A stretch of DNA of 64,000 nucleotides from Ehretia macrophylla (GCA_037974665.1 CM075766.1:46179569-46243568); one strand, 5' to 3'; shown: positions 1-11,412, counted from the first letter of the stretch. Numbers and translations: made by a program. The notes: generated from the sequence alone by a model not told the origin.

Positions 1-1104
1 TACAACGAATTACATAGAATTGTCAATAATTCGTTGTATAGTGTATTGGTGCAATTAAGTCCTTAAACCTGAGACACCACGGTTATCTTGTGTTAGTGAT
101 AACGTGATTTGCTGGTGTAATAAAGCTAGTCCCCATCAAGGATTGGATAATTTACTCAGTGGTTATGATCTATTCCGGCATGGAGATAGGTGCGTGTAGA
201 TGTGGAATCTGTCAATTAGGGATCCTATGCGATCTATTAATCGAGTAACTAGAAATCCTTGGCCGAGGTAGAATAGTGGAAGTCGTTTCACATATTATTC
301 ATAAGTTACTGATTAAATAGATTTGGACATATGATTGAGTAATAGAGTTTGACAACCCTATCCATGACTTTGGCTCAATCGGGATGAATCAAGACAGAAG
401 GAATTAGTTGCATGATAATTACTAAGGGTTCGTAGAATTTCACTTCATTATTAGTTGAGTAGTCGTGATATACTTCTAGATATCACTCACGACTTGCAAT
501 AATTAAATTAGAAAAAGTTCTAATTAAATATTAATTGGATTAATATTATTTCGCTGCCAATTAATTATGAACCCGATAGGTCACACACAAAAGATATTCA
601 GAATTAATCAGCGACGAAAATAAATTAAATGTTAGAAGAGTCTAATATTTAATTGGACTTAAGACTGATTAGATTGGAATATTAGTCCAATCATTTAATC
701 AATCTAAGTCCAGTAATTAGGACTGGCCCAAAAGCTAGCCCTAATAGGTCTAGTGTTTCTTATAAATAGGAAACTATGACAGACATAAAAGCTAGCACAA
801 ATCCTGTTTTTCATAGCAAATATATTTTCTCTGAAACTCATAGTGGGGGTTTTGCTGATTGATGGTTCGGATCTCGTGTGGATACTTTCGGAGGCTTCAC
901 ACTTGGGGAGCTTTCAGATTCTACATCAATTTCGTCATCATGGAAATGTAATCCTGAAATTCTTTAATGCGTAATTAATAGTTGATTATTATGCATGTAT
1001 GTAATCTACGTAATTAGCCATGAACGGATGCATGAGTATTAATTTAATTTCTGCAGTGTTTATTTAATTATAAAACTATTTAAATACCATGCATGATTCC
1101 CAAC
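1..1104 (+). repeat. LTR-like sequence, probably 3' or solo LTR of a Copia-type element (cut by window start)
   Basis: The stretch has no coding potential and reads like a plant LTR. It has a TATA box (TATAAATAGG at 761-770), then a transcript-leader-like part with the phrase TTCGGAGGCTTCACACTTGG near 886. It ends in CCCAACA at 1104, a usual LTR 3' end. No primer-binding site follows 1104; instead the basic secretory protein pseudogene begins about 50 bp later. This suggests a 3' LTR or solo LTR whose body lies outside the window. The 5' end is not visible, so neither family nor target duplication can be checked. It is unlike the other LTRs in the window. Confidence 0.45.
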
Positions 1105-1157
1105 AAGAAATTATAGAGAAATTAAGTATATCGTAGAGGAGTCAAATCATTCTTGTT

Positions 1158-1382
1158 GTTCATAATGCTCTCACTCTCGTCCTTGTTACTCTCCTAGTGC
1201 TAGCAGCCATGGTTCAAGGAAGCCAAGCAGTAGAATACTATGTCACCAACACAGCTGAAACTACTCCTGGAGGCTTCTGATTCACGAGCGATATCGGGGT
1301 CGAATACAGCCTATAAACATTAAATTTAGCAACTGATTTCATAAGGAATATCTTCCAGGAGTACAACCCCAAAGATAGAAAG
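1158..1382 (+). pseudogene. Basic secretory protein (BSP, plant metallopeptidase-like) pseudogene, 5' half
   Basis: Read in frame from about 1158, this gives a hydrophobic signal-peptide-like segment (core TLVLVTLLVLAAMVQG). It is followed by the mature N-terminus of the plant basic secretory protein family (EYYVTNTAETTPGG, then FTSDIGVEYSL). The family comprises secreted, pathogenesis-related proteins such as tobacco NtPRp27, with an HExxH zinc-peptidase-like motif. Two in-frame stops (TGA near 1278, TAA near 1313) interrupt the reading, and no clear ATG starts it. The half ends exactly at the GAAAG target duplication of the inserted Copia element and resumes at 6446. Gene identity rests on both halves and is strong. 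Confidence 0.85.
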
Positions 1383-1599
1383 TGTGGGATTATTTTTGGC
1401 TCAAGAATCACCACTGTTCATATGCATTAATTTATAAGTATTTGTACAATGATCGTCAATTGGTGGATGTATACCAATGTTACAAGGACTTATCTAGGAG
1501 AGAAGTTTATCTCTCAGTGATAACTATAGCCTATAGGATAACGATAAGATACAACCAAATATACAAGTCAAGTTCCGTGAAATTAGGACTGATTTAACA
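1383..1599 (-). repeat. 3' LTR of the Copia element (217 bp)
   Basis: Same length as the copy at 6229-6445 and about 93 % identical by hand count. It starts TGTGGGATTA and ends TTTAACA. It is the 3' LTR because the element reads on the minus strand and the polypurine tract lies just inside it. Confidence 0.95.
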
Positions 1600-1609
1600 C
1601 CCCCCACAA
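1600..1609 (-). other. Polypurine tract of the Copia element
   Basis: On the minus strand the bases next to the 3' LTR read TTGTGGGGGG, a plus-strand primer tract directly abutting the LTR end at 1599. Confidence 0.75.
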
Positions 1610-1735
1610 GCTGAAGGAGGGTTCATGACATGAAGCGTGACGCGCAGCAGTTCATATCGTGGTCTGAACAGTGGCTTCGTGAAGATGTCAGCGAGCTGAT
1701 CAGAGGTACCAACATACTGTAATCGGATAGTGCCA

Positions 1736-4700
1736 TCACTCACCTTTTTCTCGCACAAAATGTATATCAATTTCTATATGTTTGCTCCTATTGTGTATAA
1801 CCGGATTCGTCGCCAAATATATCGAACTTATGTTATCATAAAAGAGAAGTGGATGATTCAGAGTTTGCATGCGAAGAAACTTCATGATTTCTATCACCCA
1901 TAAAAGTTCAGAGGTTAGAGAAGCTAATGCCCGATATTTTGCCTCCGCACTTGACTTGGAAACAGTGGATTGTTTCTTAGAACTCCAACATATCAATTTT
2001 GACCCAAGATGAACAGAAAACCCAGTCGTGGAGTGTCGAGTTGCTGGATAGCCTACCCAATCAACATCACTGTATCCCGTGAGATTGAAAGATGGTGCGA
2101 CGTGAAGTGCAAACCATGCTGAATTGTGCTTTTAATATATCTTAACACTCGTTTTGTTGCCACTAAATGAGTTGTGCGCGGTGACTGCATGTACTGACAT
2201 ATGGAGTTAACGGCATAAGCAGTGTCCAACCGTGTCATTGTCAAATATTGTAGGGCACCAACAAGTTTCCGAAAATCAGTAGGATCTTGTGAACATCCCC
2301 TTCATCTAAATGTAATCGAGCACCCGCCATTGGAGTAGAAACAGGTTTAGCACCGTCAAGACCAAATTGAGAAAACAATTGGACCGATTACTTTGTTTGT
2401 GTAAGAGTGATGCCATTAGTATGTAGATGAACCTCCATGCCAAGAAAGTAATGGAGATAGCCTAGGTCCTTCATATCAAAAGTCTGAGAGAGGACATGAA
2501 TGAATTTCGTGAATATCGTAGAAGAGCTTCCAATGATCACGATATCGTCAGCATAAATAAGTAAAATTAGAACATGATCCTTGGAATATTGAATAAATAA
2601 ATGGGCATCATGGTATGAGTGCACGAAACCAGTAGACAGTAAAAAATTGTTGAATGTTTGATACCAGGCTTTTGGAGCCTGCTTCAACCCATAAAGTGAT
2701 TTATGTAATTTGCAAATATGATCAGGATATGTCGGATCCACAAAGCCTTGTGGTTGAGCCATGTACACAGTTTCATTCAGATCCCCATGTAGAAATATAT
2801 TTTTGATGTCCAGTTGACGTAGAGGCCAATTATTGGAAAAAGCCAGAAGAAGAACAAGTCTAATGGTGCCCGAGTGTACTACTGGATTGAAAGTGTCCCC
2901 AAAGTCTCGCTTTGGTTGTTGATGATATCCCTTGGCAACCAGGCGTGCTTTATGGTGTTCTAATGAGCTATCTGAATTCTGTTTGACTCGATATACCCAT
3001 TTACAACCAATCACGTTCATGTGTGGAGAAAAAAGGACCAGTGACCAAGTTTTATTCTTGAGGAGTGAATTGAACTCCTCAGTTATCGGTAAGTGCCAAT
3101 TTAGATCTTTAGATGCCCGAGTGTAACAAGAAGGTTCAGATGGTAGAGTTGATGAGATAGTGAGCAGACAATGAGGGAGAGGGTAATGAGTGGAGAGTAG
3201 GACTTTTGGTTTTCTAGTACCATCTATAGTACGAGTGACCATATGGTGTTGACGAGTAGACACAGCTTGTGGAGTGAGAGAATTTTCTATGGGTGGATGA
3301 GGTTGGATTATATTGGCGGAAGTAGATGAAGTAGTAGCAGCATTGGTCGCCTTGTTGAGTGAGGATCGATGACTAATGACAGACTTAGGAGAGGATGGTA
3401 ACAGTGAGGTGGAGAGGGGACCTTGAGTGTCAATTTGAGGATAAAGTGGCTCGTTGTTCGCAGTTGGTGTATTGTCGTGAGGGAAAAGATGAAGTGGAGT
3501 GGGGGAAACCCGAGGCATTGTAGTAGCCGTTGGGATATTGGGAGCTGAGATGGGAGATTGTAGTAGGGTAAGGGTCTTAAAAATATTTGGAAAAGAAGTG
3601 TTGAGTGGACCTGACATTAACGAGGAGGGTAGAGTATGAAGTGGGACTGGCAGAGGCGTTGGATCAGCATGGGTGGGAGTTTGTGTTAGCGGCAGAGATG
3701 TATTTGGAGATGAAGCGTGATGTGGATGATCTGGAAAAGAGGGATGCACAGTAAGAGCAGACACTAGTGGGTCCTGTGTCAAAGTGTAGACTTGCACGAC
3801 AGGTAGCTGAGTTGATGTGTTGGTATTTTGAGCAGTGTGTAGACGTAGCAGACTCGAGGGAAATGGTGCAACATTGAAATTGGATGAGGAGTCATGTGTT
3901 GAGGACTTGGAACCGTCTGCAAGGGAAGAAAGAAAATTGCTTTCATCAAAACACACATGACGTGAAATAATAGTTTTACCATTGGCAGGATTATAGCACT
4001 TGTACCCTTTGTAGTCCATACTATATCCCAAAAATATACACTGACAACTTTTGAAAGCAAGCTTGTTGCGGCCATAAGGTGTTAAACACGGATAACAGAT
4101 TAAGCTGAACACACGTAGTGTAGAATATTGTGGCAGATTCCCATAGATTAGTTCATATGGAGTCTTAAAATTGAGTTGTTTGGATGGTAACCGATTTATG
4201 AGAAAAATAGTCGTCGAGAAGGCATGAGTCCAGAACTGAGATGGTAAACAACTGTGTGCCAACAGTGTGAGACCAGTTTCTAACACATGACGATGCTTAC
4301 ACTTGGCTATCCTGTTTTGTTCAGGAGTATGTGAAAAACTTAGGTGATTAATAATTCCACGTTCCCAATATATTTCCTTAATATGATGATTAACATATTC
4401 ACCTCCGCCATCAGTCTGAATAAATTTAATCTTGGAGTTGCATAAATTCTCCACCATGCGAATGAAAATAGGAAATATATGTGCCACATCCGATTTTCGA
4501 ACAAGAGGATAAAACCAAGAGTATCTGCTAAAATCATCCACTAAAATTAAATAATAACGAAATCTTTCCAAAGAATTTATCAGGGAGAGTTCCCATACAT
4601 CACAGTGCACAATATTCAACAAAGATGAAGAACGCTGATTTTTAGTCTCAAATGAGAGTTTATGACTTTTCCCAAGTTGACAACTACTGCAAAGACTACT

Positions 4701-5207
4701 ATCAGATGACTTAGATGAAATGGATAATACTTGATGAAGATGGTGCAAAATCAGATCAGAAGGATGCCCGAGTTGAGTATGCCAGAGCTTCGAGCATGCA
4801 TTGTGAGCGACAAAGGATTGCTTGAGAGGCTGATATAGGCTATAAAGACCATTATTGAGAGTCCCCCGATGGAGCAGTTTTCCTGTCTTCACATCCTTAA
4901 TGCAATAACCAGAAGCATTAAAAATAAAAATACAATCATGGTCACGAGTGAACTGTGCAATAGATATAAGTTGTTTCGCAAGAGATGGAACATATAAGAC
5001 ATGACATTGCAGAACAGAGCCATTAGACAAAGATAGCGATGTATGTCCAGAATGAGAAATTGGTAATCCTGTACCATTGTCAATCATAACTGTATCAAAA
5101 CCATTATAAGTAGTCTTACCAATAAGATGAGCATCATCTGGGGTCATGTGATGCGTTGCACCAGTATCCAGATACCAACTGGTATTATTTTGTTCGTTTA
5201 TGGTCAT
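1736..5207 (-). pseudogene. Copia pol: protease-integrase-reverse transcriptase-RNase H, decayed
   Basis: The long open frame 5207-2388 (939 codons) starts with a protease segment containing WYLDTGATHHM. The integrase follows, with LWHTQLGHPS (zinc part) and the DDE core as HCDVW and QTDGGGEY. The third site reads AKCKHRH where AERKHRH is usual, so the catalytic Glu is Lys. Then come a proline/serine-rich linker and reverse transcriptase (WVYRVK, LDIKNIFLHGDL, YGLKQAPKAWY, IYADDIVII). The frame closes at 2388. The rest of the RT and the RNase H (STVSKSSAEAKYRALA near 1970) lie in other frames down to 1736. Frameshifts plus the lost integrase Glu make it inactive in cis. Confidence 0.92.
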
Positions 5208-6153
5208 GGCACTAAAAGCTTTTGCAGACGCAACAACTTCATCTGGAGCCCAACAAGTATTTGCCTTGTGATATGGGTGTCCACAACGGTAACAAACAAC
5301 TGCAGAAGATGAATTATTCCGACCTTGACCACGTCCAGAGCCGCGGTCACCACGACCACGTTTACCCGAATGAGATCCACGACCACTACGGCCTGATTGT
5401 TGAGGACGAGAAGATGTCGTAGTATTGAAGAAATTGGTGGGATTGACTTGGGTAGTGGTACGTGTTGTGGGAGAGAAAAAAGAAATAGATTTGTCGACGG
5501 CGGCAACAGAAGATTGAATGCAAAGTTCATAATCTAGAAGAAGTCCACAAACTTCTGAAAAAGTGGGAGAGACAGGCTTGGAGTTGATGGTAGCAACAAT
5601 TGGATCGTACTATGAACTTAGTCCGCGCAAGGTGCACAAAATAAGGTCATTATCATCAACAGGTTTCCTGGAGCTTACAAGTGCCAATGAGAGGGACTTG
5701 GCCTGCTGAATATAGGCATGAATATTGAGTAAGCCTTTGTGAAGAGACTGTAATTGTGTTTTGAGCTGTTGAATTCGGCCTCGAGAGAGGGAGCCATACA
5801 GAGTGTCCAATGTTTGCCAAGCATCGCGAGCAGTGGATTTGTCCACTACCTGAGAGAGAACAACATATCAGAGAGGCTAAGAACCAACCAAGGACTATCT
5901 GGTCCAAACGCACCCATTGAGTCACTTGATCAGAGAAGTCATTTGGCTTTAGGAAAGTGCCATCAACAAAGCCAAGGAGCCCGTGACAACATAAAACTGG
6001 ATATACTTGTGTTTTCCACAACAAAAAATTGTCATTGCTCAATTTCAAGGTAATATATTGATAGATACGGTCAAATGTAGGCAGCAAAGTAGTGTTGGTA
6101 GTTGTAGCGGGAAGAGTTGCTAAGGAAGTCGTTGAAGAAGTTGCTGAGGCCAT
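5204..6153 (-). pseudogene. Copia gag, frameshifted
   Basis: The gag start is at 6153, beginning MASATSSTTSLATLP. The capsid-like part follows (ITLKLSNDNFLLWKTQVYPVL). At least two frame changes occur: the frame opened at 6153 runs to 5656, the frame 5846-5610 continues with DKSTARDAWQTLDTLYGS, and later parts lie in others. Near 5295-5245 the minus strand encodes a CCHC zinc knuckle (CYRCGHPYHKANTC), the usual nucleic-acid binding end of gag. It overlaps the start of the pol frame at 5207. Confidence 0.85.
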
Positions 6154-6216
6154 GATAAGGAAGGAAGTGACGGAAAGAAACCAAAAAAGGTACTGCAATC
6201 TAAAGACTAGCCTTGA

Positions 6217-6228
6217 CTACTGATACCA
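6217..6228 (-). other. Primer-binding site, initiator Met-tRNA type
   Basis: On the minus strand, directly after the 5' LTR, the sequence reads TGGTATCAGTAG. Plant Copia elements primed by initiator methionine tRNA have TGGTATCAGAGC here; the first nine bases match. Confidence 0.85.
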
Positions 6229-6445
6229 TGTGAGATTATTTTTGGCTCAAGAATCACCACTGTTCATATGCATTAATTTATAAGTATTTGTACAATGATC
6301 GTCAGTTGGTGGATGTACACAAATATTACAAGGACTTATCTAGGAGAAAAGTTTATATCTCACTGATAACTATAGCCTATAGAACAACGATAAGATAAAG
6401 CCAAATATACAAGTCAAGTACTGTGAAATTAGGACTGACTTAACA
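6229..6445 (-). repeat. 5' LTR of the Copia element (217 bp)
   Basis: Partner of the LTR at 1383-1599. It starts TGTGAGATTA and ends CTTAACA. It is flanked inside by the primer-binding site and outside by the target duplication GAAAG (6446-6450). Confidence 0.95.
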
Positions 6446-6910
6446 GAAAGAATGTGCAACAAGTTAGCTTGTTCATTGATGAAATGGATGGAGTCGTATT
6501 TACCACCAACAACGAGATTCACTTTAGTCTGGTTACATATATCGTTACGAGAGAGATCTCAAAACAGAATTTAACAGAGTTATGTATCATGAAATGACAC
6601 GTGTGGCAATGGAATGGGAATGGCCATGCTCCACGTGGATTGATTGAAGGTGTTGCAGACTTTGTGAGGCTAAAGGCTGGATATGCACCTAGTCATTGGG
6701 TTCAACCAGGGGAAGGTGACCGTGAACTGGGATCAAGGATATGCTGTAACAGCTCATTTTTTGGATTATTGTGATAGTTTACAATATGGATTTGTGGCAC
6801 AACTTAATAAGAAGATGAGAGATGGTTATAGCGAACAATATTTTGTTGTGCTTCTGGGGAAGACGGTTGATCAGCTCTGGCAGGACTACAAAGATGCATA
6901 TAATTTGTAA
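6446..6910 (+). pseudogene. Basic secretory protein (BSP) pseudogene, 3' half
   Basis: After the Copia element the reading resumes with RKNVQQVSLFIDEMDGVVF and NNEIHFS, as in BSP family proteins. In the zinc motif a deletion of about 2 bp (near 6597) turns the HEMTH codons into a frameshift. The next frame continues with VWQWNGNGHAP and GLIEGVADFVRLKAGYAPSH. A further frame change lies near 6715. The last frame ends with WDQGYAVTAHFLDY, NKKMRDGYSEQYFV and GKTVDQLWQDYKDAYNL, then a stop at 6910, the normal family C-terminus. The gene would be intronless. Even without the transposon it could not make the full protein. Confidence 0.9.
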
Positions 6911-6929
6911 GAATAGAGAACTTTTCAAT

Positions 6930-7030
6930 CAATTCGAACTGATGTCAATCTCTCATATGGTTGGTGGGACTCACACGTGTAGATCTCACCAATCATGTGA
7001 GAGACTGACCCTTCAGTTGCGACTGATGCA
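6930..7030. repeat. Imperfect inverted repeat (hairpin), 20 bp after the BSP stop
   Basis: The left arm (6933-6969, core TCTCTCATATGGTTGGTGGG) pairs with the right arm (6984-7022, core CTCACCAATCATGTGAGAGA) with a few mismatches, around a 14-bp centre. It has MITE size and symmetry, but no target duplication was recognised. It could also be an old foldback in the BSP 3' UTR. Confidence 0.5.
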
Positions 7031-7174
7031 ATAATTTTTCGTACTTACTTGAATATGTCAAGCTGAAAAAACTGGACATAAACACGTCTGAGTACCATTG
7101 ATAATTATAATTCGTTCCATCGAATATGAAAATTTATCTTATACTTTAAAAGGTGGTTTGTGGTAAATCCCAAA

Positions 7175-7345
7175 GGGTGAACTGCACCAGACCCCCCTGT
7201 GGTCAGACATAAATGCACACGACCCCCCTGTGGTCTCAAAACTGTACCAGACCCCCTATGGTCCGACTCTTGGTGCACACCGTCCCCCTCCGTCAAATTT
7301 TTCATCACTTTTGACGGCATGTGCAGCACACTCGCGCTTATTGCA
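7175..7345 (+). repeat. Left terminal inverted repeat of the MULE-like element
   Basis: Contains several short internal repeats of the type GCACNNGACCCCCCTGTGG. It matches 13395-13529 on the opposite strand through TTTGACGGCATGTGCA. Flanked by AATCCCAAA. Confidence 0.8.
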
Positions 7346-9182
7346 ACTTGGATTCGTTTTTAATAATTTTGTCAATAAAATAAATGGGTTTATTGACCAA
7401 AATACCATTTTTCACAAAATAAAAAATAAAAAAACTACCTCATTTTTCTTCTTCTTCCCTTCCTCCGCCTTCCCCGACCCCACCACTACTAAACCCCACC
7501 ACAGCCACCTTCACCCACCACCATAAAACCTAACTGCAACAGATTTCATTGTTATTAAGTTGAATGAATTAATCCATAAAACATTCAACATATGTATATA
7601 CATATAATATATATCTATACTATATAATAAGAGTCTTAATAAGGGTCAAAATCGTCAACTCATGAAAAATGTTTCGCTCGTGAATGCTTAAGAAAATTGT
7701 ACCATGTGCTGACAATATTACACCTTTTCTCTTTCAATGACCAAAATGTCCAGGGACAAAATCGTCAAAGAAAACATATTTGTTGGCTGTCATGCATAAA
7801 ATGCATTGTACCATGTGTTAATAATATTATACAATTTATTCTATGACGATATTACCCTTAGTGGAATCTGACCATTTCTAACATAAACCCACATCACCTC
7901 ATCTTCATCTTTACACGTTCTCTCTCACAAACACATACCTCTAGATTTTTCTCTTTCTCTCTCTCTTCTCTCGAATCTTTATAAGCAGCAGTAAGTATTA
8001 TCTTTTCTTTTTTTTCTCCATCAAATTTATACATGTGCGAAGTAAGCTTTGTGTGTGTTATGTTTTTGTTACTTCTTTTGAATCAACCTTGTTGTAGATG
8101 GAATTTGCAGTCATATGTCACAACACGCGGTATCATCCTCTTCTCACTTGTTTTTCTTCTTCTTCCAGCTTTTGATCGATTTTTTGTTTTATCAAGAAGT
8201 ATGTTTTTGGTTTTGGTGTTTCCTATATTCTCTAGAATAGAAGTCTATGTCTGTTGTGTGTGTTGGTGGTGCTAATGTGATGGTGTTGGTGAGTGTTCAT
8301 GGTAGTATTGGTGGGTGATGTCGGTGGTAGGTGTTCATGGTAGTGTTGATAGTGTTGGTGGGTGATGGTGGTGATGTGGGTGTGTTTTAGTTTTTTAATT
8401 ATTCAATCTTTTTACTCATTATTTTATTCATTATTTTTTTGGGGTATTCTTCCAAGTTTGGATTAGTTTAATCATTTTAATGAAAAACCCATTTTTGTTT
8501 GCTTTACAGGGGTGGCCAAAAACAACATCGAATAAGTATGTTTGACTGTAATGTTGACCAAGATTTGATTTTTTTTTCACTGTTTTTGTACTTTTTTTGG
8601 AAAAAGATTTGATCTTTTTAGTGCTGTGTGTGTAAAATGTTGGTGTTGGTGTTGGTGTTGATTCTACTCCTGTATCATCCTGTTAATTGGCAGGGAGATA
8701 CAAAAGATATCATTTTCATATGTGGTTGAACCTTTGTTGATTTGGAGAAAACCATTTATGAGAGGTAGCACCAATTTAAATTGGTTGACATAATGGTTTC
8801 TCAATCATAACTTCCTTTGTAACTATGCTTTGGAATTTACTGTATTTTGTGAGACGACAAGATTCTTCAATTGGTTTTGGCGCACCAGTTTGCTAATATG
8901 AGACGCGAAACCTTAACCTGTCTGGCATGTAACATGCATACATACATATATGTATCAATATTTGTGTATGTATATGTATAATACATTATGTGTGGGTGGA
9001 AAATGAATAACAATTTGAGATGATTTTTTGAATTTTTTGTTTTGCTTTTAAAAAGCTTTTGTGTCATGTGTTGGCGAACATATGACTTTAGAAGATTTTT
9101 TTTAATTACTTTAAAATTTTTAAAATATGTATTTAATTTAATTCTTTTGATTTCTTTTTTCTTTTTAACAATATACGTTCAG

Positions 9183-9290
9183 GAAGCAGAGGCCAAAGCA
9201 AAGAAAATGGTGGAAGAGCTGAGAAGATCACAGAAGAGCTTAGAGAAGAGAAATGGACAACTTCAAGCCTCTAGATCTACTACTGAAAGG
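9183..9290 (+). pseudogene. Captured exon encoding a coiled-coil segment (source gene not recognised)
   Basis: A 108-bp exon (36 codons) bounded by TTCAG and GTAATT. It encodes a charged, heptad-like helix (EAEAKAKKMVEELRRSQKSL continuing to STTER). It is open in this frame. The source gene was not recognised. It lies inside the Helitron, so it is most likely a captured fragment. Confidence 0.55.
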
Positions 9291-9889
9291 GTAATTTTTA
9301 TTTTTTTATTTAAAATATTATTGCCTTTTTTAATTAATTAATTATTTATTTATTTTGGTTTTTGGGTATTAAATGTGAGACTGATGATCTGAAATATTTT
9401 TTATTATCTAAATTTGTTGTGAAAAGCTTTTTGAAGTTGTTGTATTCCTAGATCCACTAGCAAGATATCTGATACTTTATGAGGTATGTTAAATGTTATA
9501 TGATCCATGACTACTTTAAGAATTGAAACACTTTGTCGCTGCCTGCATATTATGGTATTCTGTTGGAAGCCAATTTTGATTTTAGGACATTACAATTTCT
9601 CTAAGATGTCATCCTATAATGGGTCACGAAGCAGTATGTGTAAAGGTTTTAAGGATTTTCACAGTTGTTGCTTTTGGTGCATGTGTATATTGCATTTCCG
9701 ATTTGAAGAGTAGTGTTGTCGTAGACTTGTACTCCTTTGGAATCGGGGGAACCTTTAGGTTCTTTATCTGCAAATCATCATACCAAATGTACAAATTTGT
9801 ATTCAAGTTGGATTAGAAGATTCACCTTTCAAAAAAAAAAAAAATTGAATTGTCAGTTTTTGACATCGTGATTTATTCTCTTTTTGCAG

Positions 9890-10618
9890 AGCAAAGTAGA
9901 AGAGATGATCTGGAGTCTCTTGGCTATATGTTTATGTATTTTCTGAGGGGAAGGTTGAGCATAAAATTGATAATTCTTTCCTACTTTCCTAGGCCTTTTG
10001 ATCTTTTAAAATCTAACTAACTGTATTTGATTTTTTTTCTTAATCTTCCTTGGCTAGGTTTGAAAGCTAGTATTGAGAAGCAAAAGTATGATAAAATTAG
10101 TGAGAAGAAGATGTTTACACCCATAGAGGTACTATTTATTGCTTTTCCAACTTTAAAAGTCACAGTAATTATATATTTATGTAGTAACAAAAGAACATGT
10201 TGGGTTTGTGATCGTTCCTTTTTTCCTTTAAGCTGCTTGCCTTTTGATGATTAACATTTTTGAATTGAACCTCATAGATTCAGTAGCTATGATATTGGAT
10301 TTCTTATCAACAAGTGCTTTCCAGATCTTACCCATAGTAATTCATATCTTATTTTTATTACTGTCAGTCATTGAGGTTTGAGGACAAGCTTGATTATTAC
10401 CTGAAGAGGCTTTTCCGCAATCTCTTTATTTGCGAGGGTAAAATATACTTCTAAATGTCTATGATGTTCAAATACATCTTCCAATTCCTTATACGTTTTT
10501 ACTATATGTTATGGAAGTTGATCTGGAATTTAGTATGGTCGTATCTTGTGATTCTTTTTGCAGGTTACCGATTTGACTATGTATTTGACTGGACTATATT
10601 GAAGTATCTGCAGATTGG
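9890..10618 (+). pseudogene. Captured casein kinase I (CK1) exons, C-terminal part of the kinase domain
   Basis: Four successive exon pieces read as plant casein kinase I. They are RRDDLESLGYMFMYFLRG (9898-9951), [20 protein letters not shown] (near 10046, on to FTPIE at 10128), [18 protein letters not shown] (10372 on, to ICEG) and YRFDYVFDWTILKYLQ (10565-10612). Introns between them are kept, so the capture was at DNA level. One codon is lost (DYYLK for DYAYLK), the splice after FLRG is unclear, and the ATP-binding and catalytic loops are absent. No active kinase can result; a chimeric transcript is possible. Confidence 0.82.
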
Positions 10619-11011
10619 TTCCATTTCTAGATGACGAGTCTGTATTTATATAACTTGTCTAAATTTTAGTGTTTTTACGTAGACGGCACCATCGGTGGAA
10701 GAGTAGAAAGAACCCAGGTTTGTTTTACTCTCTATTCAACCAAATCTAGATTTGTGAACTCAAAATCGAGTTTGACTTGATAGAGAGAATCAATGATTTA
10801 CATACAAGAGATATATATAAGATAAATAAAGTTGTCGATAAAAAAGAAGAATAAAATAGACATCATGCTCTTTATCTACTGATAGAAATATCTTATGTTA
10901 GGTTGATGATTACTAATTTTGAAATTTGATGTTAATTCTTGCTTGTGTATACATAGATACAATTCATAATCTTCTTGAGGGTAGAATTCAAAATTTTTTG
11001 TTCCTTCAATC

Positions 11012-11412
11012 ATGGAGGAACTGGTTTCTTCTTATGCCCAGAAGTCGGAACTTCACTTCTCAGCTTACCAGCAATTGTATGATAAGCAGCATGTCCCTTT
11101 TTCTTTTTGCCTTCTTTTTCATTACATGCTTATTCAGTCTCGGTTCTTGAATGAAATAACTCATTGGATTAACACATCTTTTTCCCTATATCAGGCTGCA
11201 CAACTTGTGAGAAGAGAATTCATTTGGCACTCCAAATCGTTACATATGGTCAGTAGGATCTGTAAATGGTAGCATTATGAACTTATTTGTTATGCAAGTT
11301 GCATTGATTTTATGTCAAATAATCTCAGCATCATTTGTTAACATCATCTGCCATTTCAGGTCCTAACTTCTGGAGAAATTGTTGATGCAAATAAACGAGA
11401 CAAGAGTGGTAA
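11012..11412 (+). pseudogene. Captured exon-like pieces of an unrecognised gene
   Basis: Three short coding-looking pieces in the Helitron: EELVSSYAQKSELHFSAYQQ (from 11012), AAQLVRREFIWHSKSLHMV (from 11195, after TATCAG) and VLTSGEIVDANKRDKSG (from 11361, after TTTCAG, with GTAATT following). Spacing and splice-like borders suggest consecutive exons of one gene, but I do not recognise it. Confidence 0.45.

Larger units (their letters stand above)
1383..6445 (-). mobile_element. Copia LTR retrotransposon inserted in the BSP gene
   Basis: A 5063-bp element on the minus strand, bounded by two 217-bp LTRs that start TGTG and end TAACA. Both sides carry the 5-bp duplication GAAAG (1378-1382 and 6446-6450). 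On the minus strand the order is LTR, primer-binding site, gag, protease, integrase, reverse transcriptase, RNase H, polypurine tract, LTR, which is the Ty1/Copia order. The coding part is mostly readable but has frameshifts in gag and after reverse transcriptase, so it is not autonomous. By hand count the LTRs differ at about 15 of 217 positions, so the insertion is not recent. The clade was not assigned. Confidence 0.95.

Noticed and set aside
8033..8275. 80-codon frame inside the Helitron with hydrophobic residues
   Set aside because: T-rich intron-like sequence after the donor near 7988; the hydrophobicity comes from TTT/CTT runs.
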